A program made the position numbers and the translations under genes. Under the pieces are notes generated by a model. The model made no database searches. It saw only the letters and a list, made by a program, of their open reading frames with translations, and was not told the DNA's origin. Positions 11,983 to 22,464 of a stretch of DNA of 64,000 bases are shown here, piece by piece. How positions within the stretch are numbered: position 1 is the first letter of the stretch; each line of letters begins with the position of its first letter. Source of the DNA: Margaritispora aquatica (Eukaryota; Ascomycota; Leotiomycetes; Helotiales; Discinellaceae); NCBI GenBank assembly GCA_007644065.1, contig VJWN01000025.1:71927-135926 (forward strand), written 5' to 3'.

Positions 11983-12486
11983 ATCTTCCCAAGCTGAATA
12001 TGAAAGAGAAAGTCCCACTTCTTGCTGTCAGCGAGAGATTTCTAAGACCGATTACTTTTCATAGCAAGCCAGACGGTCAGGTGTTGCAGCCTGAGTACCT
12101 AAATACCTACCTAAACTGCTATCCTGTTGCAGGGGCCTAATTATGGAGAAGAGCACGTCACTACGACAGTTGACTTCATTCGATCCAACCACTTTAGAAT
12201 CACATTTTCTAGATTGTCAGGCATGAGTTCTTCAATAACGATTGCTTCGGTGATGATTCGTGAAAGGGCAGCTGGCCGTGCATTATCCCGCTGCCCGTCA
12301 CCCCTGAGCTCGTCTCGCTTAGTGAGGGGTAAATGTGGGGTTGGACATGAACTCTCATCTTGTGATCGACTTGCAACAACATAGAGGTCGGTTAATACGG
12401 GCTATCTCATCCGAGATATGTTTTTTGTATTCTCAAAGAGTCTCTTCAGATGACAGGAATTCAATCTGCGCATAGACCTTGACACA
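11983..12486. promoter_or_regulatory. shared divergent promoter: GH88 and DUF2264
   Basis: A 504-bp space between two divergent start codons. Near the DUF2264 end, CGG triplets at 12389-12391 and 12398-12400 form a direct repeat with 6-bp spacing. The second also pairs with CCG at 12411-12413 as an inverted repeat with 10-bp spacing. These are the kinds of sites bound by Zn2Cys6 dimers. A TACCTAAATACCTACCTAA run lies near 12098. Binding by the neighbouring regulator is inferred only. Confidence 0.4.
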
Positions 12487-14690
12487 ATGCCTCCATTACC
12501 AGGCTTTACAGACAACCCTCTCAAAACTAGAGACGACTGCATCAAAGCAACATGGGCACTTCTCACACCCCTCAAAGCCTACACATCACCACTAGGAGCG
12601 CGAATTCGGCTCCCTGTAAGAACAGGAGCCCATTTTGACGAAGTAGCAGCGCAATTAGAGGGATTTGCGAGGCCATTGTGGGCAGTTGGAGCATTGCTCG
12701 CTGGTTCAAAGAACCAAGCGATCGATCCACGGCTTCAATCATGGATTGATGGAATGAAAGCTGGTACGAACCCTGAGACTCTGCATGGTATTAGTGGAGA
12801 GTATTGGGGTGAGTTCCAAACCACGGATCAGCGTATGGTCGAGCTCGAGATTATTGGGTATGCACTGCTTGCTGCACCCGAAGCTTTCGTGCCTCCTGTT
12901 CCAGTGGATCCGTCGAACCCTACCGTCCAGGAGGCAGAAAATCTCAAAGCTCGTCAGAATATCATTAAATATATTCGAGCAATCAATGGCAAGGATATGC
13001 CGTTCACTAATTGGAGATGGTTTCGGATCATGGCAAATCTAGCTCTGGTGAAGACTTGTGGAGTTCCGTATGAGGAAGTTCGAGAGCAGATGGATTTAGA
13101 TCATGAGATCTTACAGCAATTTTACATGGGAAATGGCTGGGCTGCAGACGGTTTCTGGAGTGATAACGGGCGACAAGCTGATTATTATTCTTCGAGCTTT
13201 GCCATCCAGTTCTCACAACTTTTATATGTCAAATATGCATCCGATATTGACCCTAAGAGATGTGAGGTTTTTCAAGAAAGGGCGAGATTGTTTGGAGACC
13301 AGTTTTGGAGGTATTTTGACATTGATGGTTAGTAGGCTGGCTATATTTATTTCCAGATCTCGAAAAAGAAATTGCGGCTAACACGAAGCAACTAGGGGAC
13401 TCCATCCCATTTGGACGCAGTCTCACCTACCGATTTGCAGCAGCTGGTTTCTGGTCAGCTCTTGTGGTTGCTGAGGTGTCTCTTCCTTCGTCATTGAGCT
13501 TAGGAGCTGTGAAGGGGCTTCTACTTCGCCATTTACGGCGATGGAGTAAATACCCAGATATGTTCAACATTGACGGAACGCTCAGTATCGGCTACACATA
13601 TCCAAATATGTATATGTGTGAAGATTATAACTCCCCTCAATCACCATACTGGTGTCTCAAAACTCTAATAGCCGTCTCCTTACCTGAAGATCACGAGTTC
13701 TGGACATGTGAAGAATTAACACATCCTTTAGCAAAAGAATCACCTGAAAACTCCAGCGACGTTCCTCCAGTCGTGGGATTAAACGAACCAAAACAAGTCC
13801 TAATCTCCTCGCCAAACCACCACTATCTCCTCTCCTTGGGTCAATTCTGCCCCTGGCCCATCAAAGCCACAGAAGCCAAGTACTGCAAATCCGCCTACTC
13901 GTCCACCTTCGGATTCAGTGTTCCCACCGGTCCCCTTATCCAACAAATGGCGCCGGACAACACGATAGCCATAAGCGAAGACGAAGGCGATACTTGGCGC
14001 TTGATGTGGAAAACTGCAAATCCACAACTTGGAAGCGTGCAGTTCCTCGGCACTGGTGGTTTTCGCGAGGAAGTTCTAAAGCTGTCGGCTACCTGGTCAC
14101 CTAGCAGGCTATCACCTTTGAGTATTGACACCACGGTCATAGCTCCGACCAAAAGATGGCCAGACTGGCATATCAGAGTGCACACCATAAGACGACGCTC
14201 GCCTTCCACGGTTGCAACTCACAGTTTCAGCACTGTAGAAGGCGGCTTCGCAGTACCTTGCCGGTGTGTGGATGGGACCGCCCTATCGAGTCTCACTGCA
14301 ACTTCGTTCGAGAGTGATTCGGGTGACAGTTTTAATGGAATTATCGATGATAAAATCTCTTCTCTCATCATAAGCCCTGCTGGTGCCAGCGGCATTGTGC
14401 AGCTTGAGGCAAACACATCCTCTTCGATCACATCTGGAAAAGGGGAGGCTCTGAAGCCCGACTCTAACACAAACCTGATGTTTCAGCGGTCAATCATTCC
14501 TACCGTAAAACAAACTTATGAGTTCAAAGAAAAAGAAGAGGTGATCCATAGTATTGTTGCTGTGTTTGCGATAAGTTGGAAGCATGTACACTTGTCTGGG
14601 AAAGAAATTTGGAGGCTTTGGAATGACAAGCCTGTCGTCATGCTAGGCAACTCAAGTGGGGATAATGTAGACAAAATAGCTATCATTTGA
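12487..14690 (+). CDS. DUF2264 family protein, probable glycoside hydrolase
   Basis: Protein of 711 aa from two exons (12487-13327 and 13396-14690, intron 68 nt). The N-terminal two-thirds match the DUF2264 pattern: [111 protein letters not shown] and [20 protein letters not shown]. The conserved Arg, Trp, Asp and Tyr clusters suggest a carbohydrate-active (alpha/alpha) toroid. I recall, without being able to check, that bacterial DUF2264-type proteins have been tied to a beta-glucuronidase family (CAZy GH154). That would fit the divergent GH88 partner. No signal peptide is seen, so it is probably cytosolic. The C-terminal third (about residue 450 on) is beta-rich and less conserved. Confidence 0.85.
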
Positions 14691-15058
14691 TTAACACAAG
14701 GGTTATAAAACTATACGACAAACTAGTGGATTAACAGTGTAACTTCGAGAATGGCTAACGAAGTTGCTATTTAATCGCGATCATACCTGACGTTCGTTTC
14801 AACTATCATATGCTGTATGAACGTGTGCTCTTCGCGCCTCTTACTATTCAGCAATAGTTGAAGCAAGCTATAATATCTGCTTGATAGTATGGCTATATTC
14901 CTCTCCCTGGCCCTCGTCTTCAAAATAAATCTCTAATCTATACGTTCTATTAAAGGAACAAGAGAGTGGCATCCAATCTTCTTCCCCTTCTTTTTGGTAG
15001 ATAGCGGATACCGTTTGATAGCCCCCGCTCCTTCTACCGACACTTCATCTTGCTTGGT
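14691..15058. other. intergenic, no gene seen
   Basis: Convergent 3' flanks of DUF2264 and the low-complexity gene. Nothing distinctive was seen beyond AT-rich sequence. Confidence 0.6.
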
Positions 15059-16630
15059 TTAAACCTTCGGGGTGTTCATCTCCTTGATCACATCCTTCTC
15101 ACCATGCATCTTTAGTGATTTCTCCTTATCCGCCGCATCCTTCTCTGTTTGAACTTCTGGGGCGCCCATCATGATAGTGATATGTTCTTCAGGTTGAACC
15201 TCTTGCACGTCTGTCGTGATGGCCACAACTTTCTCGATATGAAGCTTGGGAGTTCCCATCACTTTGGTGGGGCTTTTCTTTGCTTTCTTAGGCTTAGCAG
15301 GTGTAACTTCATACATCATCCACGCCTCCGGGATATCTTCGTATTTGCACCAAGTATTGCATTGTGGGTAATTCATCAAGAAGTCGGGCTGAACAAGAAA
15401 TTCATGTCCTTCGATGATGATTCGTATGAGGAACTCAGCGAATGAGGTATTGGCTTGCTTCGCCCTTTCGGGCTTGGCTTGGAGCTTACTTGCATGGTTG
15501 GGAGATAAAACCCCTTTTTCGCGTGTCGTAACTTTGATAGCAAGAGGATTTCCCTTCACCATTGTGGCGTTGATCACCTTTTCACCAGCGCTGATTTCAA
15601 TACCATTCTGCAGAGTGGCCACGATATCCTCAATGTCCTTCTTGTCTCCAACAAGTTGAAGTCCCTGAGGCTCTACAATTCTAGGTTTGATGCTAGTATC
15701 ACTCTTGAAAGTAGAGCCCAGGTTCTTGGCTTCTTCCTTCTCTGCGCCAGATGTGAGGGATGGTCCGGATTGTATGATGGGCAGATATCCAAATCCAGAA
15801 TTTGGGTGGAGCGAAGGATCCAAGATATCGGCTGTAAGCTTCTTGTCGACAGTAAGCCAAGATGGTGGAAGCTCCACCATGTTGAGAGGGTGTTCGAGAT
15901 CCTCTACTCTCCTCTTATTACCATCTTGATTTCCTTGGGTTTTCGGATTTATGCGAACAAATCTGAGATCGGGATGTTGAAGGACTGGCGAGTGAAAGGG
16001 TTCCATTTCGTTGCCATTTTCAAACTGACCATGTAAAGAGTTATCCTGAGACTTCGCGACTGTAATATCACGGCTGAGCCGAAAAGGAGAGAACGAGGCA
16101 TTTAAGTTATATCCAGCCAGCTGACTATCAAGAGATTCTGCCTGAGACTCCGCAGGGTCGGGAATCATGTCGCGGTCGAGGCGATTCCTTTTATCTCGAG
16201 GTACGCTCTCATTGTCTTTGAAATACTGATCAGGATGGGGATGTCTTGCTGGGGTGTCTCGTTGGAATTTGTTTAATCTGATGTCACTATGGATTTTGGG
16301 TTCCGCCCACTTTGGTGGACCCGTTGACTTGATTTCTTTCTGTTCTGGGATATCATTGTTTAATTCCGCGTCGGGCGCACTAGTTGTTATAGTCGTAGTC
16401 ATGGCATTGATAGCTCCACCACAAGTGATCATCGCTGTAATTGTTGTTTCAGCACTTGTTGTGGTGATTGTGATTGATGTTGTGCTTGGTTTATTAGTAG
16501 CCTTGGTGGCATCGTTGTATGGCAGAGATGGCAACATGGTACGGCGGTCATCACTAGAATGAGAGGATTCGCATTCGTCGTTGAAAGAAACTTCTCTAGC
16601 CGAGATTATCAATGGATGTCTTGGAGTCAT
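15059..16630 (-). CDS. hypothetical low-complexity protein
   Basis: Uninterrupted 523-aa frame from ATG 16630 (MTPRHPLIISAREVSF) to TAA 15059; the frame extends upstream without an ATG. I do not recognise a family. The N-terminal 120 residues are Ser/Thr/Ile-rich (TTSAETTITAMITC), and the middle is charged and probably disordered. A short ordered-looking block near residue 430, IIIEGHEFLVQPDFLMNYPQ followed by CNTWCKYEDIPEAWMMYEV, has paired cysteines and several aromatics. The C-terminus repeats a loose unit of the form M-G-[TA]-P-x-[LV]-x-x-E-K (MGTPKLHIEK, MGAPEVQTEK). The length and uniform composition support a real gene. No function can be given. Confidence 0.6.
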   Translation of the reverse strand: MTPRHPLIISAREVSFNDECESSHSSDDRRTMLPSLPYNDATKATNKPSTTSITITTTSAETTITAMITCGGAINAMTTTITTSAPDAELNNDIPEQKEIKSTGPPKWAEPKIHSDIRLNKFQRDTPARHPHPDQYFKDNESVPRDKRNRLDRDMIPDPAESQAESLDSQLAGYNLNASFSPFRLSRDITVAKSQDNSLHGQFENGNEMEPFHSPVLQHPDLRFVRINPKTQGNQDGNKRRVEDLEHPLNMVELPPSWLTVDKKLTADILDPSLHPNSGFGYLPIIQSGPSLTSGAEKEEAKNLGSTFKSDTSIKPRIVEPQGLQLVGDKKDIEDIVATLQNGIEISAGEKVINATMVKGNPLAIKVTTREKGVLSPNHASKLQAKPERAKQANTSFAEFLIRIIIEGHEFLVQPDFLMNYPQCNTWCKYEDIPEAWMMYEVTPAKPKKAKKSPTKVMGTPKLHIEKVVAITTDVQEVQPEEHITIMMGAPEVQTEKDAADKEKSLKMHGEKDVIKEMNTPKV

Positions 16631-17513
16631 CTTGGCTGGTAGATAGATGAATGAATGAGCGGAAGGTGTATAGCGTTCCACAATAAAATACTTCTTCTGA
16701 TGAGCTTGCAATGAGGACGACGATCACGATCAGGATCGGGCTTGGTGGATTTGATTGACGAACTCCAAACGTAAGAAGGAGAAATATGTGTTGCAGAAGC
16801 CAGCTCAAGAAGATGGAATCATACAGTCTCTCCATTTGCCATTAATAGGGCTAAGGAAGGAAGGTGCATTTATGTGAGGAATCACTCTAGCTGAATGAAC
16901 GTGACTGGCAGGTCTGACTCAAAGGCAAGTACTGATCAATTATTGCACTCGCCAATATGATACCTTAATATTGGAGACAACGCCAAATAGACACTTTGAT
17001 AAAGATACAACCTCAACTTTGTGCAAGTAAAAGAAAGAGGAATAAAATTCATGGTTATAAGCTGATGACATACTAGTTACAGACCTATGGAGAGCGTACT
17101 GTACCTAAACACTGAAAGCCAAAATACTTGTGAAAAGAAAGAAGGAGCATATCAAAGTCTTGCAACAAAATGTAGCATAAGTAGAATACCATTCCAACGA
17201 GGTATATGGGGGTTAAGGTGTAGCATGTTGAGAAAGGATTTCACGTCCATCTAGGATTGATAACATGCGATAGAGTGCTTTCACCAATGCTGATTTTCTT
17301 TGAAGCTCAAATTCCGCAAGTATACAACCTTTCTTGGGAGTTCAAACAAGCTGGTATGGTTCTTTCTTTGCTTGATCAAGAGTGCCTCTTTCAGCAAATC
17401 AGATATAAGAACGTGACATGACAGTGATAAATTACCAATGAGGATCAGTCGACATTTCAACCTTTTCATCCTCACATCTTCTCTTCAATACAGACCTAGG
17501 AAAATGCCACAAC
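16631..17513. other. intergenic, no gene seen
   Basis: Divergent spacer between the low-complexity gene (-) and the tail-anchored protein gene (+). It is AT-rich without recognisable coding sequence. A 64-codon open frame at 17281-17475 (-) has no support. Confidence 0.55.
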
Positions 17514-18260
17514 ATGACCAAGGGTCGCAACGCAGTCGAAGGCCGCATTTACACCATCCGCAGTAAAACAGAATGTCAAGAGGAAGGCATCACCTTTCCC
17601 GATATACCAAAAGTCGTACGAGGACATATGGTGTTGGTACTGGATCGTGCTGCCGGGAATAGATACCATGCCAGAGTCATGACGGTGAGTTCATACTCAC
17701 TCAGCCCATGCTTATATGCTGATGACCATTAGATCACATCTACACTTCATGAAGGCGTTAACTATCTTCCCATATCTCCCACTCGAAAGAAGGGCTACGA
17801 TATCCAACTCCGTCTCTGCAACGATGGAGATCGCATCGTCACTCTACCAAAACCCCGCGATTCTTATTTGAGAATCGATGCCGAGTATGAGGTTCCACTC
17901 AGTATCCTCCGCGAAGCTGTCGACTTTTATGGGTTTCCATATATGCTGTGGTTCAAGCGTCACGGAGGTGTTCGCCATCTTCGTGAATTTCTTCGTCAGC
18001 GTGATAGTCGTAATGCAGCACATACAATGCAAACGGTACTTGCAACTGTCGGTAACGTCGAAGAAACCGAATCTGCCGTCACATCGTCGCCTGTCCAGCA
18101 GGATACGAAAGATTCTCATGTTTGTGAGATTCCATCAGTGGAACCATCCAACTCGGAAGAGCCAGTGCTGCCGTCTTCCTCCCTTTTTTGGATTTTGGTA
18201 TCATCTTGTGTGATACTCGTTCCATTGCTACTCTTCGTCAAAGAGTGGCGGAAGTGGTAG
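17514..18260 (+). CDS. hypothetical tail-anchored membrane protein
   Basis: Two exons (17514-17684 and 17733-18260; 48-nt intron, gtgagt...ccattag) give 232 aa beginning MTKGRNAVEGRIYTIRSKTE. The family was not recognised. Residues 1-150 look globular, with GHMVLVLDRAAGNRYHARVM, then VNYLPISPTRKKGYDIQLRL and YGFPYMLWFKRHGGVRHLRE. An acidic Ser/Thr/Pro-rich stretch follows. The protein ends in one hydrophobic helix, LFWILVSSCVILVPLLLFV, with a short basic tail (KEWRKW). That layout is typical of tail-anchored proteins facing the cytosol from the ER or mitochondria. A second upstream ATG at 17504 is out of frame and short. Confidence 0.65.
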
Positions 18261-19114
18261 AAGGTTGTCTGCCATTATAATGCCCGATGTTGAACGTCGC
18301 AGATGGTGTATGGTGGCAGATCAATCCAGAGCATCTATTGCATGGTTACGAATGTCAAGATCTGTTTTTTTTTTTTGGAACGGTACCGTTGTTATTGAAA
18401 TGGGCTGAGCTGCTGAGGTTGTAGTGGACTGGAAGACTTCCAGTAAGCTGAAGGTGACGGGGATGCAATCGTATCACATGACCAAAACTTTACCTCGTTA
18501 TCCCATCAAGCTCTCTCTCTCTCTCTTATATACTTTACACAACACACTCTTCTTTTTCTCAACTCTTCGTCTTCGAGCATTATTTTATATTGAGGGGGAA
18601 GTCCTCCTACAGTAAGTTATATTGTCTGCAAGAGCAATTAAATTCTCAAGCTTGTGCGCAATATGGGCAGTGCAAAGACATCTTTCAAAAGCAAAACCAA
18701 TCGAATTTCAAAGTTCTTGTTCAGACCCCAAGTATTTTCTCAATGTTTGATGGAATGTGACACATCCACCAGTGTTGAAAGTCAACAAAAACTCTTCTTT
18801 CATTCACGAAGGACTCCGTGACATGGCAAGATTAAAGAATGTCTCAGCCCAGCAAAAAGACTTGGTCCTCGGAACAAGCCTTTGGAGGCGTCCAATTATC
18901 CCAAGATTTTTTACATCCGATACAATGCAGAGGACTAGCCTTCGAGATATGCTTTCGTTGTATTGGCTATGTGTTACAAACTGTGTATGGAGGCTGAGGA
19001 TAGTGTTCTGCCCACCTTCATTCTTATATGTTCACTGCATCTGCCCCAAACCCTTGCTCCACTCCAACGTTTGGTCTCTCCATCCATCGCAAAATACCAA
19101 CATCAATATCAATC
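18261..19114. other. intergenic, no gene seen
   Basis: Contains a T-run near 18365 and a CT microsatellite near 18511 of the sort found in fungal core promoters. A frame at 18757-19260 lacks coding character and overlaps the next gene in another frame. Confidence 0.55.
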
Positions 19115-20308
19115 ATGAAGCCGTTAGCTATTCCTTTCGTCTCGACCATTCTCCTATCATTGGCATCACGCTGTGCTGCTCAGAACTCAAGCATTCCCTC
19201 CCCATATTCGCATTTCGACCTCTTCAAAAATACCCAACTTCAACCCTGCCCCATAAATAACAGAACAACAACCGAGCATAAAGATCCAACACTCGCCTAC
19301 TGGACAGCAGCGAAAGCAAAATCTCCTGATGACTACTGTCGCTGGATGATTGGCACTCCAGTCGTTATCCCAACCACAGCTACGACTGCAGCATTCTATC
19401 CATCATGGCCTACCTTTGCCATCCAAGTTGTAGGACTCATGTTCACCTACATCGGTCTCTGGTTCACGCTACGAAAACTCAATAAGGACACAGAGAAGCA
19501 CGATATGACGCTCCCCAAAACTTTTTGGATCCAGGTCCCAATCGACATAGCTCGCATCCTGGCATGGTACATCAGTTTCTTCCGCGGCCTGCGTGACCTC
19601 TCGCAGTTCCCATGGATCAGCACAGTTATCTGGACCGTGCCATTCAACTACATCTGGCTGCTCCTCCTGATCTCAGGCAAGAAAGTAGAATACGACTCCG
19701 TCCCCGGCGCACCCGTCAGGAAACACAAAACAGGACTCAAAGTCATCATCTGGGTCACCATAGCAGTTACAGTAATTCAATGGGCAGCATCCCTAGGCGC
19801 CTGTATAATCCACTACAAATATACCTGGGGCGCCTTCCGCACACGCCTCTACCAACCTTTGCCGCAAGCCTTCGCAGAGCCCCTCTCAATGGCGCCTTCA
19901 ATGCCACCGCGATGTCTCAAATTCCTCACCACGGTCGGCCTTCCAGTCAACTTCTTCAGCAGCCAAAACACCATTTCTGCGTTCGGCACGCAGTCGATTC
20001 AGTTCGTCGTCACCACGCTGGCGACGCTAGCGGGGCTTAACCGTGTCCGCAATAACGACTACAGGCGCACATACACGATGCTACGGAACACGGCAGCAGC
20101 GACGCAGTCGTGTCTGTTATTTGGGGCGCTAGGGTTGATCGGATATGCGTGGGGCGCGATGAGGGGAGTCAGTTTCTTTGTGACGAGTGATCAGAGTGTG
20201 ACGGGACCGTGTACTTTTGCGGTGATTCAGATGTGGGATCTGTGGGGATTCTATGATGTCCAGTATGGAAGGGGATTTAGGCTCGTGTTGAATATCCTTG
20301 GTGTTTGA
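19115..20308 (+). CDS. hypothetical polytopic membrane protein with signal peptide
   Basis: Single-exon 397-aa frame from ATG 19115. The start MKPLAIPFVSTILLSLASRC reads as a signal peptide, followed by an extracellular segment with cysteines and N-glycosylation sites (NSS, NRT). Six hydrophobic segments follow, including FAIQVVGLMFTYIGLWFTL, IWTVPFNYIWLLLLISG, VIIWVTIAVTVIQWAASLGA, FVVTTLATLAGL and CLLFGALGLIGYAW. An ATG at 19028 in frame would add 29 residues, but the later one gives the better signal sequence. I do not recognise the family and see no catalytic motif. The conserved-looking arginine/tryptophan pairs around the helices suggest a fungus-specific membrane protein. Confidence 0.7.
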   Translation: MKPLAIPFVSTILLSLASRCAAQNSSIPSPYSHFDLFKNTQLQPCPINNRTTTEHKDPTLAYWTAAKAKSPDDYCRWMIGTPVVIPTTATTAAFYPSWPTFAIQVVGLMFTYIGLWFTLRKLNKDTEKHDMTLPKTFWIQVPIDIARILAWYISFFRGLRDLSQFPWISTVIWTVPFNYIWLLLLISGKKVEYDSVPGAPVRKHKTGLKVIIWVTIAVTVIQWAASLGACIIHYKYTWGAFRTRLYQPLPQAFAEPLSMAPSMPPRCLKFLTTVGLPVNFFSSQNTISAFGTQSIQFVVTTLATLAGLNRVRNNDYRRTYTMLRNTAAATQSCLLFGALGLIGYAWGAMRGVSFFVTSDQSVTGPCTFAVIQMWDLWGFYDVQYGRGFRLVLNILGV

Positions 20309-22464
20309 GCTAATGCTTTGATGGGTTGTTGTCGTAACGAAGTATACCTTAATATTTAAACGAATTTTGAACATGTTAATCGCTGGCGCTATAGTGTTTT
20401 TTTTTTGAAAGGGACAAAGGTGAGAACATTCAGAAATATCTAACATGAGGACGAAGAAGTTGGTTGAGCTAGTAGGCAGAGTATGCAAACATGGTTGAAA
20501 GAGGTTTGAGTGAAGTCAAATATACTCCTCACGCTTGAGTGACGTCGAGTAGCTGCTAAGCCTTTGTGTTCTTGTTTTTCTAAAAAGAATATGGTGCCCC
20601 AACAGTTATCCACTCTTGCATCACTGACTTACAACGAAGGGAATTATATAACATAACACAGTATCTGATGGAACCTATGAGAGGGCTCAAAATCATAACA
20701 CATGAGACCATTTGTGAGGTTTAGGAGGGCCCTTCCACCCTTCCACCCAACTACGCAACCAAGCATCCGTTCCCAGTCAGTACTGATCAGCTATCAGCAT
20801 CAGCCCGTCATTAAAAGCTTCAAATCTCATTATTCAGTTTTGAACTGACAACATGTATTCCTTTAGCCGACGCGTCAAATATTTGTTGATTTGGAGTTAG
20901 TCTAAAGAGAGAAAAGCACATAAAAGGCGGTTTTGGTAGTTCTTTCAAAACAGTCTCAACAGCCGAAGGGCTTTTGAACTTTTAGTACTTTTAGTACTCG
21001 AGGTATAAAGGTGAAAGTACAAAAAGTAAGCTTTGCTTATTCCTATAAGTACTTTGACTGACAACTGGCTGATCAGCTGATTAGTCAAGTAAGTCAGTTG
21101 TCTGGGTACGTTTCTAATGGTTAGCCAGCTCGAATTTGTGTTTAAGCGATGACTTGCTGACTGACTGATTGTGTACTCGGCTTCCATCACAACGCAAGCC
21201 AACAGGTGGTCATGATAGCAGAAAGGTAGACATCGAGGCTTAGAGCAAAGTTGGCTTGGGGTGGATAAACATACTTCTCAACAAAGCCAGCAAACAGATA
21301 ATCAGATAAACAGAATCTTCGGGAAAATACATCGGGAGTTTTCGCTAGTTTGATCTAGATATCTTCAGGTTTCTGATAATGGCTTTCCGTGAGCTATGAT
21401 GTGGCGGTGAGGGCAAAAACGGCTTGGTGGATTGCTGTTTCAAAAAAGAAAAACATGGCATTACATAGAAACGACTTTCCGATTGCATTTTATTGTTCCT
21501 ATAAAAACACAAAAGTAAAGACACCCAAATGAGATGGCGAAGGAGCTAACCGAGTATCAAGAGATAGCAGTCGTATAAAGATTAAAATACTTATTTCAGC
21601 TTGTTCCGACGAATTCACAAAAGTTATAAAGATAGTTTAGCATCCGCGGGTATTTTAAGAGTTTCAAGTCTCATAGAGTGTGTTTTCGAAACGGCGTTGC
21701 TTAAAATTCTAACGTGCTTCATCACTACTAAGAGCTTGATCATCCCTTATCCCGATACTGGGGCATAATTCGTAACATATAGCTAATCAGTCTCGGATAG
21801 TATGTAGAACAGATGCCATTTAATTGTCGGTGTCACTTAAAACTATTCAAAAACAGAACGACCAAACCCAGCTTATCATCAATGCCAAGAGTGTTGTCTA
21901 TTCTCGCCGCACGGTAGAAGTATCATTCGTACTCGTCTGTTTCATATATCTTCAACCTACAGGAAGGTTTTCGGAGATAATTAGAAGTCCTCGATTGGCT
22001 ATACACCATTGTTGAATAGTTCTGTAAGTTGCAGTCTTCTGAAGAAAAAAAAGAATTAGCTAGTATTACTGCTGGTATGCAACAACTTAAGCGAGTTTCT
22101 GTTGGTCAGGTATGGCACTGAATGATCTGTAGAGTACATGCTTTCAACTATTGGTTTCTGATGCGAAATGCACGAGGGGTGCTAGATGGTGATATTCCGC
22201 TTACCGCAGACATTTTGCAGGTCAACTCGATGCGAGAATGAGAACCCAGCGCCAGGACTCGGTGTGGTGAATTAGAAGAACCTCAGGTCCCACTTGGGAC
22301 TGTGGTTATCTGGTGTAAGATCGGTCAAAATTTCATACCACGAGCGAGTATAAGTTAGAAGCTCGCCCATCAAGACTCTCCTTCTCTTCACAACCCTTCC
22401 TGTTCATATCAGTCCCACAAGGTTCGAAGAATTTATTGTTGTACGTAACTTTCACGCCAAAATT
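20309..22464. other. long AT-rich intergenic stretch, no gene seen
   Basis: About 2.1 kb with stop codons in all frames and only short open frames. It has short self-similar runs such as TTTTAGTACTTTTAGTACT near 20980 and GACTGACTGATTG near 21160. No transposon protein, inverted terminal repeat or RNA gene was recognised. It may be decayed repeat DNA. Confidence 0.5.

Noticed and set aside
22414..22440. Possible tRNA T-arm (GGTTCGAAGAA)
   Set aside because: No matching acceptor stem, D-arm or anticodon arm around it.
20309..22464. Possible transposon remnant
   Set aside because: No terminal inverted repeats, target-site duplication or transposase/reverse-transcriptase motifs could be seen.
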